From Urechidicola vernalis (GTDB lineage Bacteria > Bacteroidota > Bacteroidia > Flavobacteriales > Flavobacteriaceae): a stretch of 64,000 bases of DNA. A model generated the notes under the pieces. That model saw nothing but the letters and a program-made list of their open reading frames with translations. It ran no database searches and was not told the DNA's origin. The stretch lies in NCBI RefSeq assembly GCF_031846385.1, contig NZ_JAVRHV010000008.1, forward strand, positions 96,519-160,518, written 5' to 3'. Within the stretch, counting starts at the first letter, position 1. Every line of letters begins with the position of its first letter. Made by a program: the position numbers and the translations under genes. Shown in pieces: positions 25,878-34,805 of the stretch.

Positions 25878-28800
25878 CTACCCTACAATATTCACAATCT
25901 TACCAGGTACAACAATAACTTTCTTAGGTTCGCGACCTTGTAATTGCTCTTTAGTTTTTTCATGTGCTAGTACGGTTTTTTCTATATCGTCTTTGCTCAT
26001 ATCCAATGGTAATTCTAGCGTAAAACGCATTTTACCATTAAATGAAATAGGATAGTTCTTAGAACTCTCTACCAAATGACTTGCTTCAAAAACAGGGAAT
26101 TCAGCGGTAGCAATAGAATCTTTATGACCCAGTTTACTCCAAAGTTCTTCTGCAATATGAGGTGCATATGGTGAGATTAAAACAATCAACCCTTCTAAGA
26201 TTTCACGCTTATTACATTTTAAAGCCGTTAACTCATTTACAGCAATCATAAACGAACTGACAGATGTGTTGAAAGAGAAATTAGCGATATCTTCATCAAC
26301 CTTTTTAATGGTCTTATGAAGTGTTTTTAATTCGTCTTTACTTGCTTTTTCATCTGAAACGAAGAACGCACCATCGGTACCACCATGGTACAATTTCCAT
26401 AATTTCTTTAGGAATGAAAGCACACCAGAAATACCCGAAGTTTTCCAAGGTTTAGATTGCTCTAATGGTCCTAAAAACATTTCAAACAAACGCAAACTGT
26501 CCGCTCCGTATTCTTCACAAATAGCATCTGGACTTACTACATTGTATTTTGATTTCGACATTTTTTCAACCTCACGACTTACTTTAAATGTTCCATTTTC
26601 TTCCGTGATGAATTCGGCATTTTTATGCTCTTCTCGCCAGTTTTTAAATGCTTCAATATCTAATTCATCTGAGGTGTTTACAAATGAAACATCTGCATGT
26701 ATAGGAGCTAGTATTTCTTGATGAAATTCAATTTGAATTTCTGAACTGTCTTTCTTTTTTAAACCTTCTATTAGTATTGCTTCTGCTTTTTCAAATAATC
26801 CATCAAGGTCATATGCATTTCCTGACTTTTTATTTAGAGTGCCTATTGATATAAAGAAATCGTCTTTTAATACTAAATTGACTTTTCTTCCGTCTTCAGC
26901 TTTGTATGAAACACTATAGTCTAAAGAATACCTGTAAGCAAAAGCACTAGTTCCAGTAATCATCCCTTGGTTGATCAGTTTCTTTGCAAACTCATCAACA
27001 GGAACGATGCCTTTATCGAACAAGAATTTTTGCCAAAAACGAGCATATAATAAATGTCCGGTAGCATGTTCAGAACCTCCAATATATAAATCAACATCTT
27101 GCCAATAGTCCAAGGCTTCTTTACTAGCGAACTCTTCTGAATTTTGCGAGTCCATATACCTGTTAAAATACCAAGAACTTCCTGCCCAACCTGGCATGGT
27201 GTTTAGTTCTAAGGCAAAAACAGACTTGTTATCAATTTTATCATTGCTAACAACTTTATTCGCTTTCGTATCCCAAGCCCAGTCTGTTGCATTTCCTAGA
27301 GGCGGTTTTCCATCTTCTGTAGGCAAGTATTTTTCAACTTCTGGTAAAGCAATAGGTAAATGCTTAGTATCTATCATTTGTGGCATTCCATCTTTGTAAA
27401 ACACTGGGAAAGGTTCACCCCAATAACGTTGACGGCTAAATACAGCATCGCGCAATCGGTAGTTTATTTTACCATAACCAATTTTCTTTTTCTCTAGTTC
27501 ATAGATAATAGTTTTCATGGCTTTCTTATATGGCAAGCCATTTAAGAAATCTGAATTTGCAATCTTCGTTCCGTTCTTATCTTCATGAGCTGCTTCAGAA
27601 ATATCAACACCCTCAAAAATGTTCGGAATATCAATATCAAAGTGTTTGGCAAAGTCATAATCACGCTGATCGCCACAAGGAACTGCCATAACAGCACCTG
27701 TTCCATAACTAGCCAATACATAATCACCAATCCAAATTTGTACTTTTTCTCCTGTAAAAGGATGCTCTGCATAGGCTCCGGTAAATACGCCAGAAATGGT
27801 TTTTACATCAGCCATACGATCGCGTTCGCTACGTTTTGCTGTTGCTTCTACATAAGCAGTTACTGCTTTTTGTTGCTTTGCCGTTGTAATTTGAGACACC
27901 AACTCGTGCTCTGGTGCCAAAGTCATAAAACTCACGCCAAAAATTGTATCGGGTCTTGTTGTAAAGACATCGATTACTTTTGCTGCTTCTTTTTTGACTT
28001 TCTTTTTGGCAACTTTTTTAATTTCTGCAATCTTAGGGAATTGAATTCCGTTGTTGATTTTAGAAAGTACTTTATCTATATTTTCTAGTATTTCTTCTTC
28101 AGAAATGTAAACCACACTATAGCCTTCAGTTGCATAGAAATTTGCTCTAGCAACTTCATCCTCTTTACCAGAAAACTCTACAATTGTTTTTTTATTAAAA
28201 CTCACAAAATCGGTAATAAAATCACCCAATATGTATTGCTGTCTAAATTTTACTGAACCTTTTTTCTTACGCAATACATCCCAAAGCATACTACTAGCTT
28301 TAGAGGTGTTTAATCGCAAGGCCTTAATTTCTTCAATTGTTTTAAAAGAAAGGGCTCCTTTTTCGTCAGTTGAATCGTTAGGTAACACTTTAAAAGAAAC
28401 CATAGCACCTTGTGAGCGCCCAATCCAATTTGTTTGAGAATCTTTTAATGGTTGTGGCCAATCTATATGTTGTAATCCGTCTAATAAACGCTGAGAATAT
28501 GCAGAAATTCGCATAGACCATTGGGTCATTTTTTTACGAACTACTGGGTGACCTCCACGCTCAGAAACACCGTTCACAATTTCGTCGTTTGCCAAAACGG
28601 TGCCTAGTGCCGGACACCAGTTTACTTCGGTATCAGATAAAAATGTCAATCGGTATTGTAATAGAATCTCTTGTTTTTTCTTTTTTGAAAACTTCTTCCA
28701 AGCAGCTGCTGTAAATGATGCAATTTCTTCATCGCAAACCGCGTTAACTTTTTTGTTTCCTTCTGCTTCAAAAATGGCTTCTAATGTAGAAATATCTTCT

Positions 28801-29261
28801 GCCTTGTCCGAATTTTTATTGTACCAAGAATTGAACAATTGAATGAAAATCCATTGTGTCCATTTATAATATTCTGGTGAAGACGTTCTCACCTCACGAG
28901 ACCAATCAAAAGAAAAACCAATACGATCTAATTGACGACGATATGTTGCAATATTCTCCTCTGTTGTTTTTGCAGGATGCTGCCCAGTTTGAATTGCATA
29001 TTGCTCCGCAGGTAAGCCAAAAGAATCGTAACCTTGAGGGTGTAAAACATTAAATCCTTTATGACGCTTGTAGCGTGCATAAATATCTGAGGCAATATAA
29101 CCTAGTGGATGTCCAACATGCAGTCCTGCTCCAGATGGATAAGGGAACATATCCAGCACATAATATTTTGGTTTTTCAGAATTATTAGAGGCTTTAAATG
29201 TTTGGTTCTTTGCCCAATATTGTTGCCAGTCTTTTTCTATTCTTTTGTGATCGTAACTCAT
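25878..29261 (-). CDS. leuS: Leucyl-tRNA synthetase with DUF559-like insertion
   Basis: LeuRS charges tRNA-Leu and edits mischarged tRNA. At 1,127 aa it is much longer than the usual 920-970. The class I motifs are intact: HVGH at residues 48-51 and KMSKS near residue 890. The editing domain begins GRSQGAMVSFKV (281-292) and normally continues straight into the FTTRPDT motif; here about 135 residues (about 295-428) intervene. They contain a segment (322-402) that looks like DUF559, a Vsr-type endonuclease-like fold: MLWDVLRKKKGSVKFRQQ, DFITDF, KKTIVEFSGK, and GYSVVYISEEEILENIDKVL, then a lysine-rich linker. A second, smaller expansion lies ahead of KMSKS. The core is intact, so the enzyme is expected to be active. 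Confidence 0.96.
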   Translation of the reverse strand: MSYDHKRIEKDWQQYWAKNQTFKASNNSEKPKYYVLDMFPYPSGAGLHVGHPLGYIASDIYARYKRHKGFNVLHPQGYDSFGLPAEQYAIQTGQHPAKTTEENIATYRRQLDRIGFSFDWSREVRTSSPEYYKWTQWIFIQLFNSWYNKNSDKAEDISTLEAIFEAEGNKKVNAVCDEEIASFTAAAWKKFSKKKKQEILLQYRLTFLSDTEVNWCPALGTVLANDEIVNGVSERGGHPVVRKKMTQWSMRISAYSQRLLDGLQHIDWPQPLKDSQTNWIGRSQGAMVSFKVLPNDSTDEKGALSFKTIEEIKALRLNTSKASSMLWDVLRKKKGSVKFRQQYILGDFITDFVSFNKKTIVEFSGKEDEVARANFYATEGYSVVYISEEEILENIDKVLSKINNGIQFPKIAEIKKVAKKKVKKEAAKVIDVFTTRPDTIFGVSFMTLAPEHELVSQITTAKQQKAVTAYVEATAKRSERDRMADVKTISGVFTGAYAEHPFTGEKVQIWIGDYVLASYGTGAVMAVPCGDQRDYDFAKHFDIDIPNIFEGVDISEAAHEDKNGTKIANSDFLNGLPYKKAMKTIIYELEKKKIGYGKINYRLRDAVFSRQRYWGEPFPVFYKDGMPQMIDTKHLPIALPEVEKYLPTEDGKPPLGNATDWAWDTKANKVVSNDKIDNKSVFALELNTMPGWAGSSWYFNRYMDSQNSEEFASKEALDYWQDVDLYIGGSEHATGHLLYARFWQKFLFDKGIVPVDEFAKKLINQGMITGTSAFAYRYSLDYSVSYKAEDGRKVNLVLKDDFFISIGTLNKKSGNAYDLDGLFEKAEAILIEGLKKKDSSEIQIEFHQEILAPIHADVSFVNTSDELDIEAFKNWREEHKNAEFITEENGTFKVSREVEKMSKSKYNVVSPDAICEEYGADSLRLFEMFLGPLEQSKPWKTSGISGVLSFLKKLWKLYHGGTDGAFFVSDEKASKDELKTLHKTIKKVDEDIANFSFNTSVSSFMIAVNELTALKCNKREILEGLIVLISPYAPHIAEELWSKLGHKDSIATAEFPVFEASHLVESSKNYPISFNGKMRFTLELPLDMSKDDIEKTVLAHEKTKEQLQGREPKKVIVVPGKIVNIVG
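28056..28298 (-). other. DUF559-like (PD-(D/E)XK-type) domain embedded in LeuRS
   Basis: This DNA encodes LeuRS residues about 322-402. The order of motifs matches DUF559: LWxxLR, a basic KFRQQ, an Asp after a hydrophobic strand (D351), an acidic VEF strand (E362), and a GYSVVYI strand plus amphipathic helix. The usual E-x-D-G of active members reads E-F-S-G-K, so catalysis may be lost. There is no intein signature and the frame is continuous on both sides. Confidence 0.65.
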
Positions 29262-29300
29262 AACTCAACTTCCTGCTTTAACAGCGTTTCTTAAAGTTGG

Positions 29301-29308
29301 CAAAGTTA
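29301..29308 (-). promoter_or_regulatory. Putative -7 box (TAACTTTG) for leuS
   Basis: Exact minus-strand TAnnTTTG match 39 nt upstream of the leuS ATG. Confidence 0.45.
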
Positions 29309-29334
29309 CTGCTTCTGTTCGAAAGAATAAAGGA

Positions 29335-30267
29335 TTATTTTATCCCTCTAGCAACTAATTCTTGCGGTAATAAACTGTTGTAAATAAATGCATTCACCGG
29401 AGTTTCAATCCCAAATTTTTCTCCTTGTTTTACAATATATCCGTTAAAATTTTCAAGTTCAGATGGGCGACCTTCTAAAATATCTCTTTGTGTAGAAGCG
29501 GTTGAATCGTATGGTTGATTGCTAATAAATGTCATCATCGTTTTATCAAAATCCTTCGGCAAATCAATGTTTTGAGCCATAGCAATGGCCAACATTTCTT
29601 TTATAGTACTTGCGAACATTTCTCTTGAATCTTTTAACTCATACATTTTACCAATGGAATAACCGGTATATCCGCCCAAGGCACTAACAGTATTTATAAA
29701 AATGAATTTTTTCCACAAATCGGATTTAATTGAAGTTGAAACTGTCGATTTAAAAAGTGCTTTTTCAAAAGTTTGTTTTATTTTTTGAACTCTCTCCGAA
29801 TCAGTATGGTTTAATTCACCAAAAATCAATTCAGGTGGAAAGCCAAAATGATTGATAATTCCGGGTGCTTCAATCTTAGCATACAAACGACAAAACCCAC
29901 CAAGCACATTTTTGCCACCAAGAATTTCCGTTAAATCATCGATATGCGCAACGCCATTCTGTAAAGGAATAATTGTGGTTTTTGTTTGAACTAAGGGCTT
30001 AATCAGTTTTGCAACGTATCTAACTTGCCAAGATTTAACTCCTAGAATTATAACATCAAAGTCAGGTTTTAATTTTTCTGGGTTGTCGGTTGCACAAACT
30101 TCATTAAGATGATAATCGCCATCAACGCTTTTTAATTGTAAGCCATGAGATTTAATGGCTTCCAAATGTTTCCCTCTTGCAATAAATGTGACTTCATGAC
30201 CACATTGAGCCAATCGAATTCCAAAATAACCTCCAACGCCGCCAGTTCCATAAACCAGTATTTTCAT
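29335..30267 (-). CDS. panE: Ketopantoate reductase family protein
   Basis: A 310-aa NADPH-dependent 2-dehydropantoate 2-reductase-like protein. The N-terminal Rossmann fold starts GTGGVGGYFG (residues 7-16); LQNGV (about 102) and a helical C-terminal domain with KKFIFINTVSALGGYTG carry the substrate Lys and Asn positions of the family. PanE makes pantoate for coenzyme A, but paralogues acting on other 2-oxoacids exist, so the symbol is a family-level call. It is divergent from the DtxR-type regulator and ends 73 nt before leuS on the same strand. Confidence 0.82.
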   Translation of the reverse strand: MKILVYGTGGVGGYFGIRLAQCGHEVTFIARGKHLEAIKSHGLQLKSVDGDYHLNEVCATDNPEKLKPDFDVIILGVKSWQVRYVAKLIKPLVQTKTTIIPLQNGVAHIDDLTEILGGKNVLGGFCRLYAKIEAPGIINHFGFPPELIFGELNHTDSERVQKIKQTFEKALFKSTVSTSIKSDLWKKFIFINTVSALGGYTGYSIGKMYELKDSREMFASTIKEMLAIAMAQNIDLPKDFDKTMMTFISNQPYDSTASTQRDILEGRPSELENFNGYIVKQGEKFGIETPVNAFIYNSLLPQELVARGIK

Positions 30268-30340
30268 CTGTTTGAATTTTTGAACAAGATAAGCAGATTT
30301 AAAACTTAATAAAACGCATTCCTAAATAAATTATTTTAGT

Positions 30341-30348
30341 TATGTTTG
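30341..30348 (+). promoter_or_regulatory. Putative -7 box (TATGTTTG) of the metal operon
   Basis: Exact TAnnTTTG match 41 nt upstream of the regulator ATG, immediately left of the palindrome at 30355-30372. Confidence 0.6.
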
Positions 30349-30354
30349 TAAAAT

Positions 30355-30372
30355 ATTTAAGTATGCTTAAAT
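30355..30372. promoter_or_regulatory. Palindromic candidate operator of the DtxR/MntR-type regulator
   Basis: ATTTAAG-TATG-CTTAAAT is a perfect 7-bp inverted repeat with a 4-bp spacer. It begins 6 nt after the -7 box and so covers the expected transcription start, ideal for repression. The spacing resembles DtxR/MntR operators, but binding is inferred from position. Confidence 0.55.
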
Positions 30373-30389
30373 TTTAAATTAAGTTAACC

Positions 30390-31049
30390 ATGTCAGTTGC
30401 TGTAGAAAACTTTGTAAAAACAATTTATCAATTGGATGTCTTACACCATGAAGACACCAAACCAGGTAATATTGCTAAGAAATTAAATATTACAAATGCC
30501 GCGGCTACCGATATGGCTCGGAAATTATCGACCAAAGATTTATTGATTTACGAAAAATATAAGCCATTAAAATTAACCGCTCTTGGAGAGAAAATGGCCC
30601 TAAATGTAATTCGAAAGCATCGCCTTTGGGAATCGTTACTGTTCAATTTATTTGACATGTCTTTACATGATATTCATAGAGAGGCTGAATTATTAGAGCA
30701 CCAGACATCAGATTTACTGGCAAACAGAATTAGTGCCTATTTAGGTCATCCTAAATTCGACCCACATGGAGATCCAATTCCAAACGAAGATGGTGTTATT
30801 ACAACAACAGATACTTCGGTGGTTATGTCTAAGGCTATAGAAGGTAGCACTTATGTTATCTCTAGATTGGTAAGTGATAACAAAGAATTCTTTGATTTTT
30901 GTTTGGAAAATGGGCTAATTAATGGTGCCGAAATTGAAATAAATAAACAGTTTAGCACAAGTAATATGACCCAAATTACCGTGGCTAAAAACACCCTATT
31001 ACTTAACCAAGACTTTACGGATATTATTTATTTAAATGAGTTCAATTAA
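30390..31049 (+). CDS. DtxR/MntR-family metal-dependent regulator
   Basis: A 219-aa iron/manganese-dependent repressor. The winged helix-turn-helix (residues 1-65; VENFVKTIYQL, KLNITNAAATDMARKL) is followed by the metal-binding dimerisation domain (HRLWESLLFNLFDM, EAELLEHQTS, HPKFDPHG with conserved His and Glu) and a C-terminal FeoA/SH3-like domain (about 140-219). It is first in an operon with a TonB receptor (14-nt overlap), a thioredoxin-like protein and a ZIP transporter, so autoregulation with metal as co-repressor is likely. Whether the metal is Mn2+ or Fe2+ cannot be decided from the sequence alone. Confidence 0.93.
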   Translation: MSVAVENFVKTIYQLDVLHHEDTKPGNIAKKLNITNAAATDMARKLSTKDLLIYEKYKPLKLTALGEKMALNVIRKHRLWESLLFNLFDMSLHDIHREAELLEHQTSDLLANRISAYLGHPKFDPHGDPIPNEDGVITTTDTSVVMSKAIEGSTYVISRLVSDNKEFFDFCLENGLINGAEIEINKQFSTSNMTQITVAKNTLLLNQDFTDIIYLNEFN

Positions 31050-33294
31050 ACCACAATTACTACTAATAGGATTTTTTCTGTTAACGGTAAGTGCATTCTC
31101 TCAATCAACTGTTAGGGGGAAAGTACGCTTTCAAGGAGATGTTTTGCCTTATGCAAACGTGTATTTAGAAGGGACCACATATGGAACAACTACTTCAGAA
31201 GAAGGAGTGTATGAATTAAAAAACATTCCGAATGGAGCTTACAAAATAACCATATCTTTTACTGGAATGGAACCAACTTCAAAAAAAATTAACCTTAAAG
31301 GAAGAGAGATTACGGTTCATTTCGAATTAAACGAAAGTTCATCTTTAGATGAGGTTGTTATTACTGGTACGTTAAAACCAGTATCTAGATCTTCTACTCC
31401 TGTACCGGTTGAAGTATACAAACCAACATTTTTTAAGAAAAACCCAACACCAAACATATTTGATGCCTTGCAAAATGTAAATGGCGTTCGGCCACAATTA
31501 AATTGTAATGTATGTAATACTGGCGATATTCATATCAATGGATTGGAAGGACCATATACACTTGTAATGATTGATGGAATGCCTATAGTTTCAGGTTTAT
31601 CTACAGTTTATGGCTTGTCCGGAATTCCAAATGCCTTAATGGAACGCTTGGAAATTGTAAAAGGGCCGGCATCATCATTATATGGTAGTGAGGCCGTTGG
31701 AGGATTAATAAATATCATTACCAAAAATCCCGGGTCTGCACCTAAATTTTTTGCCGATGTAAATGTCACGTCTTGGTTAGAAACGAATATTGATGTGGGT
31801 ATGAAAGCGAACATAAATAATAGTTCTGTACTAACAGGAGTTAACTATTATAATTACAGTAACCCAATAGATAACAACGACGATAATTTTACGGATGTTA
31901 CTTTACAAGATAGAATATCGGTTTTCCAGAAATGGAACTTCAACAGGAAAAGTAACAAGTTATTTTCCGTAGCTGGGCGCTTTTTTTATGAAGACAGATG
32001 GGGAGGAGAAATGCAGTGGAATAAATCATATAGAGGTGGTGAAGAGGTTTATGGCGAATCTATTTATACCAAACGATGGGAAGTTTTGGGCTCTTATCAA
32101 TTACCTGTTGAACCCAATATGTTATTTAATTTTTCTTATACAGATCATGATCAAAACTCTGTTTACGGAGATACGCCATATTTGGCAAAACAAAAAATAG
32201 GATTTGGACAGTTAACATATGATGTAACCAAGAACAAGCACGATTTACTATTTGGTACTGCAGTTCGCTATCAATATTATGATGATAATACGCCTGCAAC
32301 TGAGACTGAAGACGAAGTTGTAATTCCTAGTTTATTTGTACAAGATGAAATTGATTTGGCAGAAAAACATACCTTATTGCTTGGTGCTAGATATGATTAT
32401 GACAGTAGACATGGAAATATTTTTACCCCAAGATTGGCATACAAGTGGAGTGTAAGTGACAATAGTATTTTGCGTTTAAATGCGGGAACTGGATTTAGAG
32501 TGGTAAACTTATTTACTGAAGAACACGCTGCGTTAACTGGTTCTAGAGATGTGATAATTGCGGAAGAATTAGAACCTGAACAGTCGTATAACGTCAATTT
32601 GAATTTTTTAAGTAAAATTTATGCCAACAACGGAACTTTCATCGGGCTAGATGCCTCTGCTTGGTACACCTATTTTAACAATCTCATAATTCCAGATTAC
32701 GATACCAATCCAAATCAAATCATTTACGATAATTTAGACGGGTACGCGGTTACAGCAGGTATTAGCGGTAATGTAGATATTATTTTTAGCAATGGAATTA
32801 AAGCCTTAATAGGTGCTACTTATATGAATGTATCCAATACAGAAGACGGTATTACCAAAGACCAAATATTGACAGAGAAATTCTCGGGTACTTGGGCGGT
32901 TTCTTACAAAATACAAGATTGGGATTTAAATATTGATTATACCGGAAATGTATATGGTCCGATGCGATTACCACTGTTAGGAGATTTGGATCCTAGACAA
33001 GAATATTCTCCGTATTGGAGTATTCAAAACATTCAATTTACCTATGATGGCTGGAAAGGGTTTGAATTGTACGCAGGTGTAAAAAACTTATTAAATTGGA
33101 CCCCGAATAAAGGAAACCCATTTATTATAGCCAGAGCGCATGATCCATTCGATAAGGATGTGGTATTCGATAATGATGGTAATGTAGTTCCAACTCCAGA
33201 GAATCCATATGCATTAACATTTGATCCGTCTTATGTGTATGCACCAAATCAAGGAATAAGAGGGTTTATAGGCTTGCGATATAATTTGAATTAA
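31036..33294 (+). CDS. TonB-dependent receptor of the metal operon
   Basis: A 752-aa outer-membrane receptor with signal peptide (ending SAFSQ), CarboxypepD_reg-like domain (about 22-105), plug (about 110-230) and 22-strand-type barrel. The plug carries a distinctive Cys pair: NCNVCNTGDIHINGLEG starting at residue 156 (Cys157 and Cys160), which could bind a metal or form a disulfide. Its ATG lies within the last codons of the regulator gene and its stop is one base from the start of the thioredoxin-like gene, a tight operon. Context points to uptake of a metal (Mn, Fe or Zn) or its chelate. Confidence 0.92.
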   Translation: MSSIKPQLLLIGFFLLTVSAFSQSTVRGKVRFQGDVLPYANVYLEGTTYGTTTSEEGVYELKNIPNGAYKITISFTGMEPTSKKINLKGREITVHFELNESSSLDEVVITGTLKPVSRSSTPVPVEVYKPTFFKKNPTPNIFDALQNVNGVRPQLNCNVCNTGDIHINGLEGPYTLVMIDGMPIVSGLSTVYGLSGIPNALMERLEIVKGPASSLYGSEAVGGLINIITKNPGSAPKFFADVNVTSWLETNIDVGMKANINNSSVLTGVNYYNYSNPIDNNDDNFTDVTLQDRISVFQKWNFNRKSNKLFSVAGRFFYEDRWGGEMQWNKSYRGGEEVYGESIYTKRWEVLGSYQLPVEPNMLFNFSYTDHDQNSVYGDTPYLAKQKIGFGQLTYDVTKNKHDLLFGTAVRYQYYDDNTPATETEDEVVIPSLFVQDEIDLAEKHTLLLGARYDYDSRHGNIFTPRLAYKWSVSDNSILRLNAGTGFRVVNLFTEEHAALTGSRDVIIAEELEPEQSYNVNLNFLSKIYANNGTFIGLDASAWYTYFNNLIIPDYDTNPNQIIYDNLDGYAVTAGISGNVDIIFSNGIKALIGATYMNVSNTEDGITKDQILTEKFSGTWAVSYKIQDWDLNIDYTGNVYGPMRLPLLGDLDPRQEYSPYWSIQNIQFTYDGWKGFELYAGVKNLLNWTPNKGNPFIIARAHDPFDKDVVFDNDGNVVPTPENPYALTFDPSYVYAPNQGIRGFIGLRYNLN

Positions 33295-33295
33295 A

Positions 33296-33754
33296 ATGAA
33301 ACAGATAAGTGTTGTTTTACTGTTCTTTTTTTCTTCATTGACTTTTGGTCAATTAAAGACCTATTCTTTTGAAGAAGTAGACGTATTGCAAAAAAGTGAT
33401 CCAAAACCTGTATTTATTTTTATTCATACCGATTGGTGTAAAGTGTGTCATTTAATGAAGAATACAACACTAAAGAACAAGCGAATTATTAAAAAGTTGA
33501 ACAACGATTTTTACACCATAATGTTCAATGGAGAATCTAAAGAAGATATTATTTTTCATAACCAAAAATACGTTTATAAACCATCTGGACCTACGACTGG
33601 AACCCATGAATTGGCTTATGAAATAGGAATGCTAGATGGGCAGTTGGCATTCCCAACTACTTGCATTTTAGATAAAAATTACGACATTGTATTTCAATTC
33701 AATATGTCGCTTAGTAAAAATGAATTAATGATGATATTAAATAAAACTGATTAG
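33296..33754 (+). CDS. Periplasmic thioredoxin-like protein
   Basis: A 152-aa exported thioredoxin-fold protein: signal peptide ending TFGQ, then FIFIHTDWCKVCHLMKN with the redox pair Cys48-x-x-Cys51, and a cis-Pro-like LAFPTTCILD. It starts one base after the receptor stop codon. Because the neighbouring receptor has a paired-Cys motif in its plug, a plausible role is reducing that pair during metal transfer; this is inference. Alternative: general disulfide reduction in the periplasm. Confidence 0.88.
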   Translation: MKQISVVLLFFFSSLTFGQLKTYSFEEVDVLQKSDPKPVFIFIHTDWCKVCHLMKNTTLKNKRIIKKLNNDFYTIMFNGESKEDIIFHNQKYVYKPSGPTTGTHELAYEIGMLDGQLAFPTTCILDKNYDIVFQFNMSLSKNELMMILNKTD

Positions 33755-33756
33755 TT

Positions 33757-34581
33757 ATGATGGATCAAATAATTAACTATTTTGAAAGCATTGACCCCGT
33801 ATTAGCGGCCTTTTATGCTACTTTATTTACTTGGGGTTTAACAGCCGCCGGAGCCGGACTTGTTTTTCTTTTCAAAGGGATGAACCGCGCTGTTTTTGAT
33901 GGAATGCTAGGATTTACCGGAGGAGTAATGGTGGCAGCCAGTTTTTGGAGTTTATTAGCGCCAGGAATTGAAATGAGTCCAGGGGAAGGTTTTGTGAAAG
34001 TAATTCCTGCTGTAGTTGGATTTGGCTTGGGGGCTTTGTTTTTATTCGGTTTGGACAAAATAATGCCGCACTTACATGTAAATTTTAAAGAAACAGAAAA
34101 GGAAGGAGTAAAAACGCAATTGCATAAAACCACATTGTTGGTGCTTGCAATTACACTTCACAATATACCTGAAGGGTTGGCTATTGGAGTATTATTTGGA
34201 GGTGTAGCTGCAGGATTTGATGGTGCTACTATTGGAGGAGCTGTTGCCTTGGCGATAGGAATTGGATTGCAAAATTTCCCGGAAGGATTTGCAGTAGCAA
34301 TGCCGTTAAGAAGAGAAGGATTTAGTAGGAGAAAAAGTTGGTGGTACGGTCAAATGTCAGCTATTGTAGAGCCAATTGCAGCAGTAATAGGAGCATGGGC
34401 TGTAATGACATTTCAACCTATTTTGCCATATGCATTAGCCTTTGCAGCAGGTGCTATGATTTTTGTTGTAGTAGAAGAAGTAATACCCGAAACGCAGCGA
34501 GATAAATATACAGATATCGCCACACTTGGTTTTATAGGAGGGTTTATTGTGATGATGACCTTGGATGTTGGATTAGGGTAG
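33757..34581 (+). CDS. ZIP family metal transporter
   Basis: A 274-aa inner-membrane ZIP (ZupT/GufA-like) importer of Zn2+, Mn2+ or Fe2+. The binuclear site is seen in TLHNIPEGLAIG and LQNFPEGFAVAM, within eight hydrophobic segments; a His-containing loop (KIMPHLHVNFK) precedes them. It starts 2 nt after the thioredoxin-like gene and closes the operon. It gives the inner-membrane step to match the outer-membrane receptor. Its last 13 codons are echoed 490 nt downstream with only synonymous changes. Confidence 0.93.
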   Translation: MMDQIINYFESIDPVLAAFYATLFTWGLTAAGAGLVFLFKGMNRAVFDGMLGFTGGVMVAASFWSLLAPGIEMSPGEGFVKVIPAVVGFGLGALFLFGLDKIMPHLHVNFKETEKEGVKTQLHKTTLLVLAITLHNIPEGLAIGVLFGGVAAGFDGATIGGAVALAIGIGLQNFPEGFAVAMPLRREGFSRRKSWWYGQMSAIVEPIAAVIGAWAVMTFQPILPYALAFAAGAMIFVVVEEVIPETQRDKYTDIATLGFIGGFIVMMTLDVGLG

Positions 34582-34805
34582 AGCAATTTTTAGAAAAATA
34601 AATTCATTGGATTTTCTTTGCATCTTTTTGCTTGTCCAAAAAGATACCCAAAAAGGACACCTTTTCCTATGTATTTTTCCAATTGGAAAACCGAAACAAG
34701 CATCTTAATTTCGTTCCAGGGTTTCACGAAATCTAAACAGATTCTTATTTCTATACTACGGATAAGGGAGGAAAGAAGTATGATTTATTGAAATTATTTG
34801 TCATT

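Noticed and set aside
27585..28088. Plus-strand 167-codon frame opposite leuS
   Set aside because: Cys/Phe-rich low-complexity translation and entirely within the well-supported leuS gene.
27978..28379. Intein inside LeuRS
   Set aside because: No Cys/Ser/Thr splice junction or terminal His-Asn, and the insertion is short with DUF559-like motifs.
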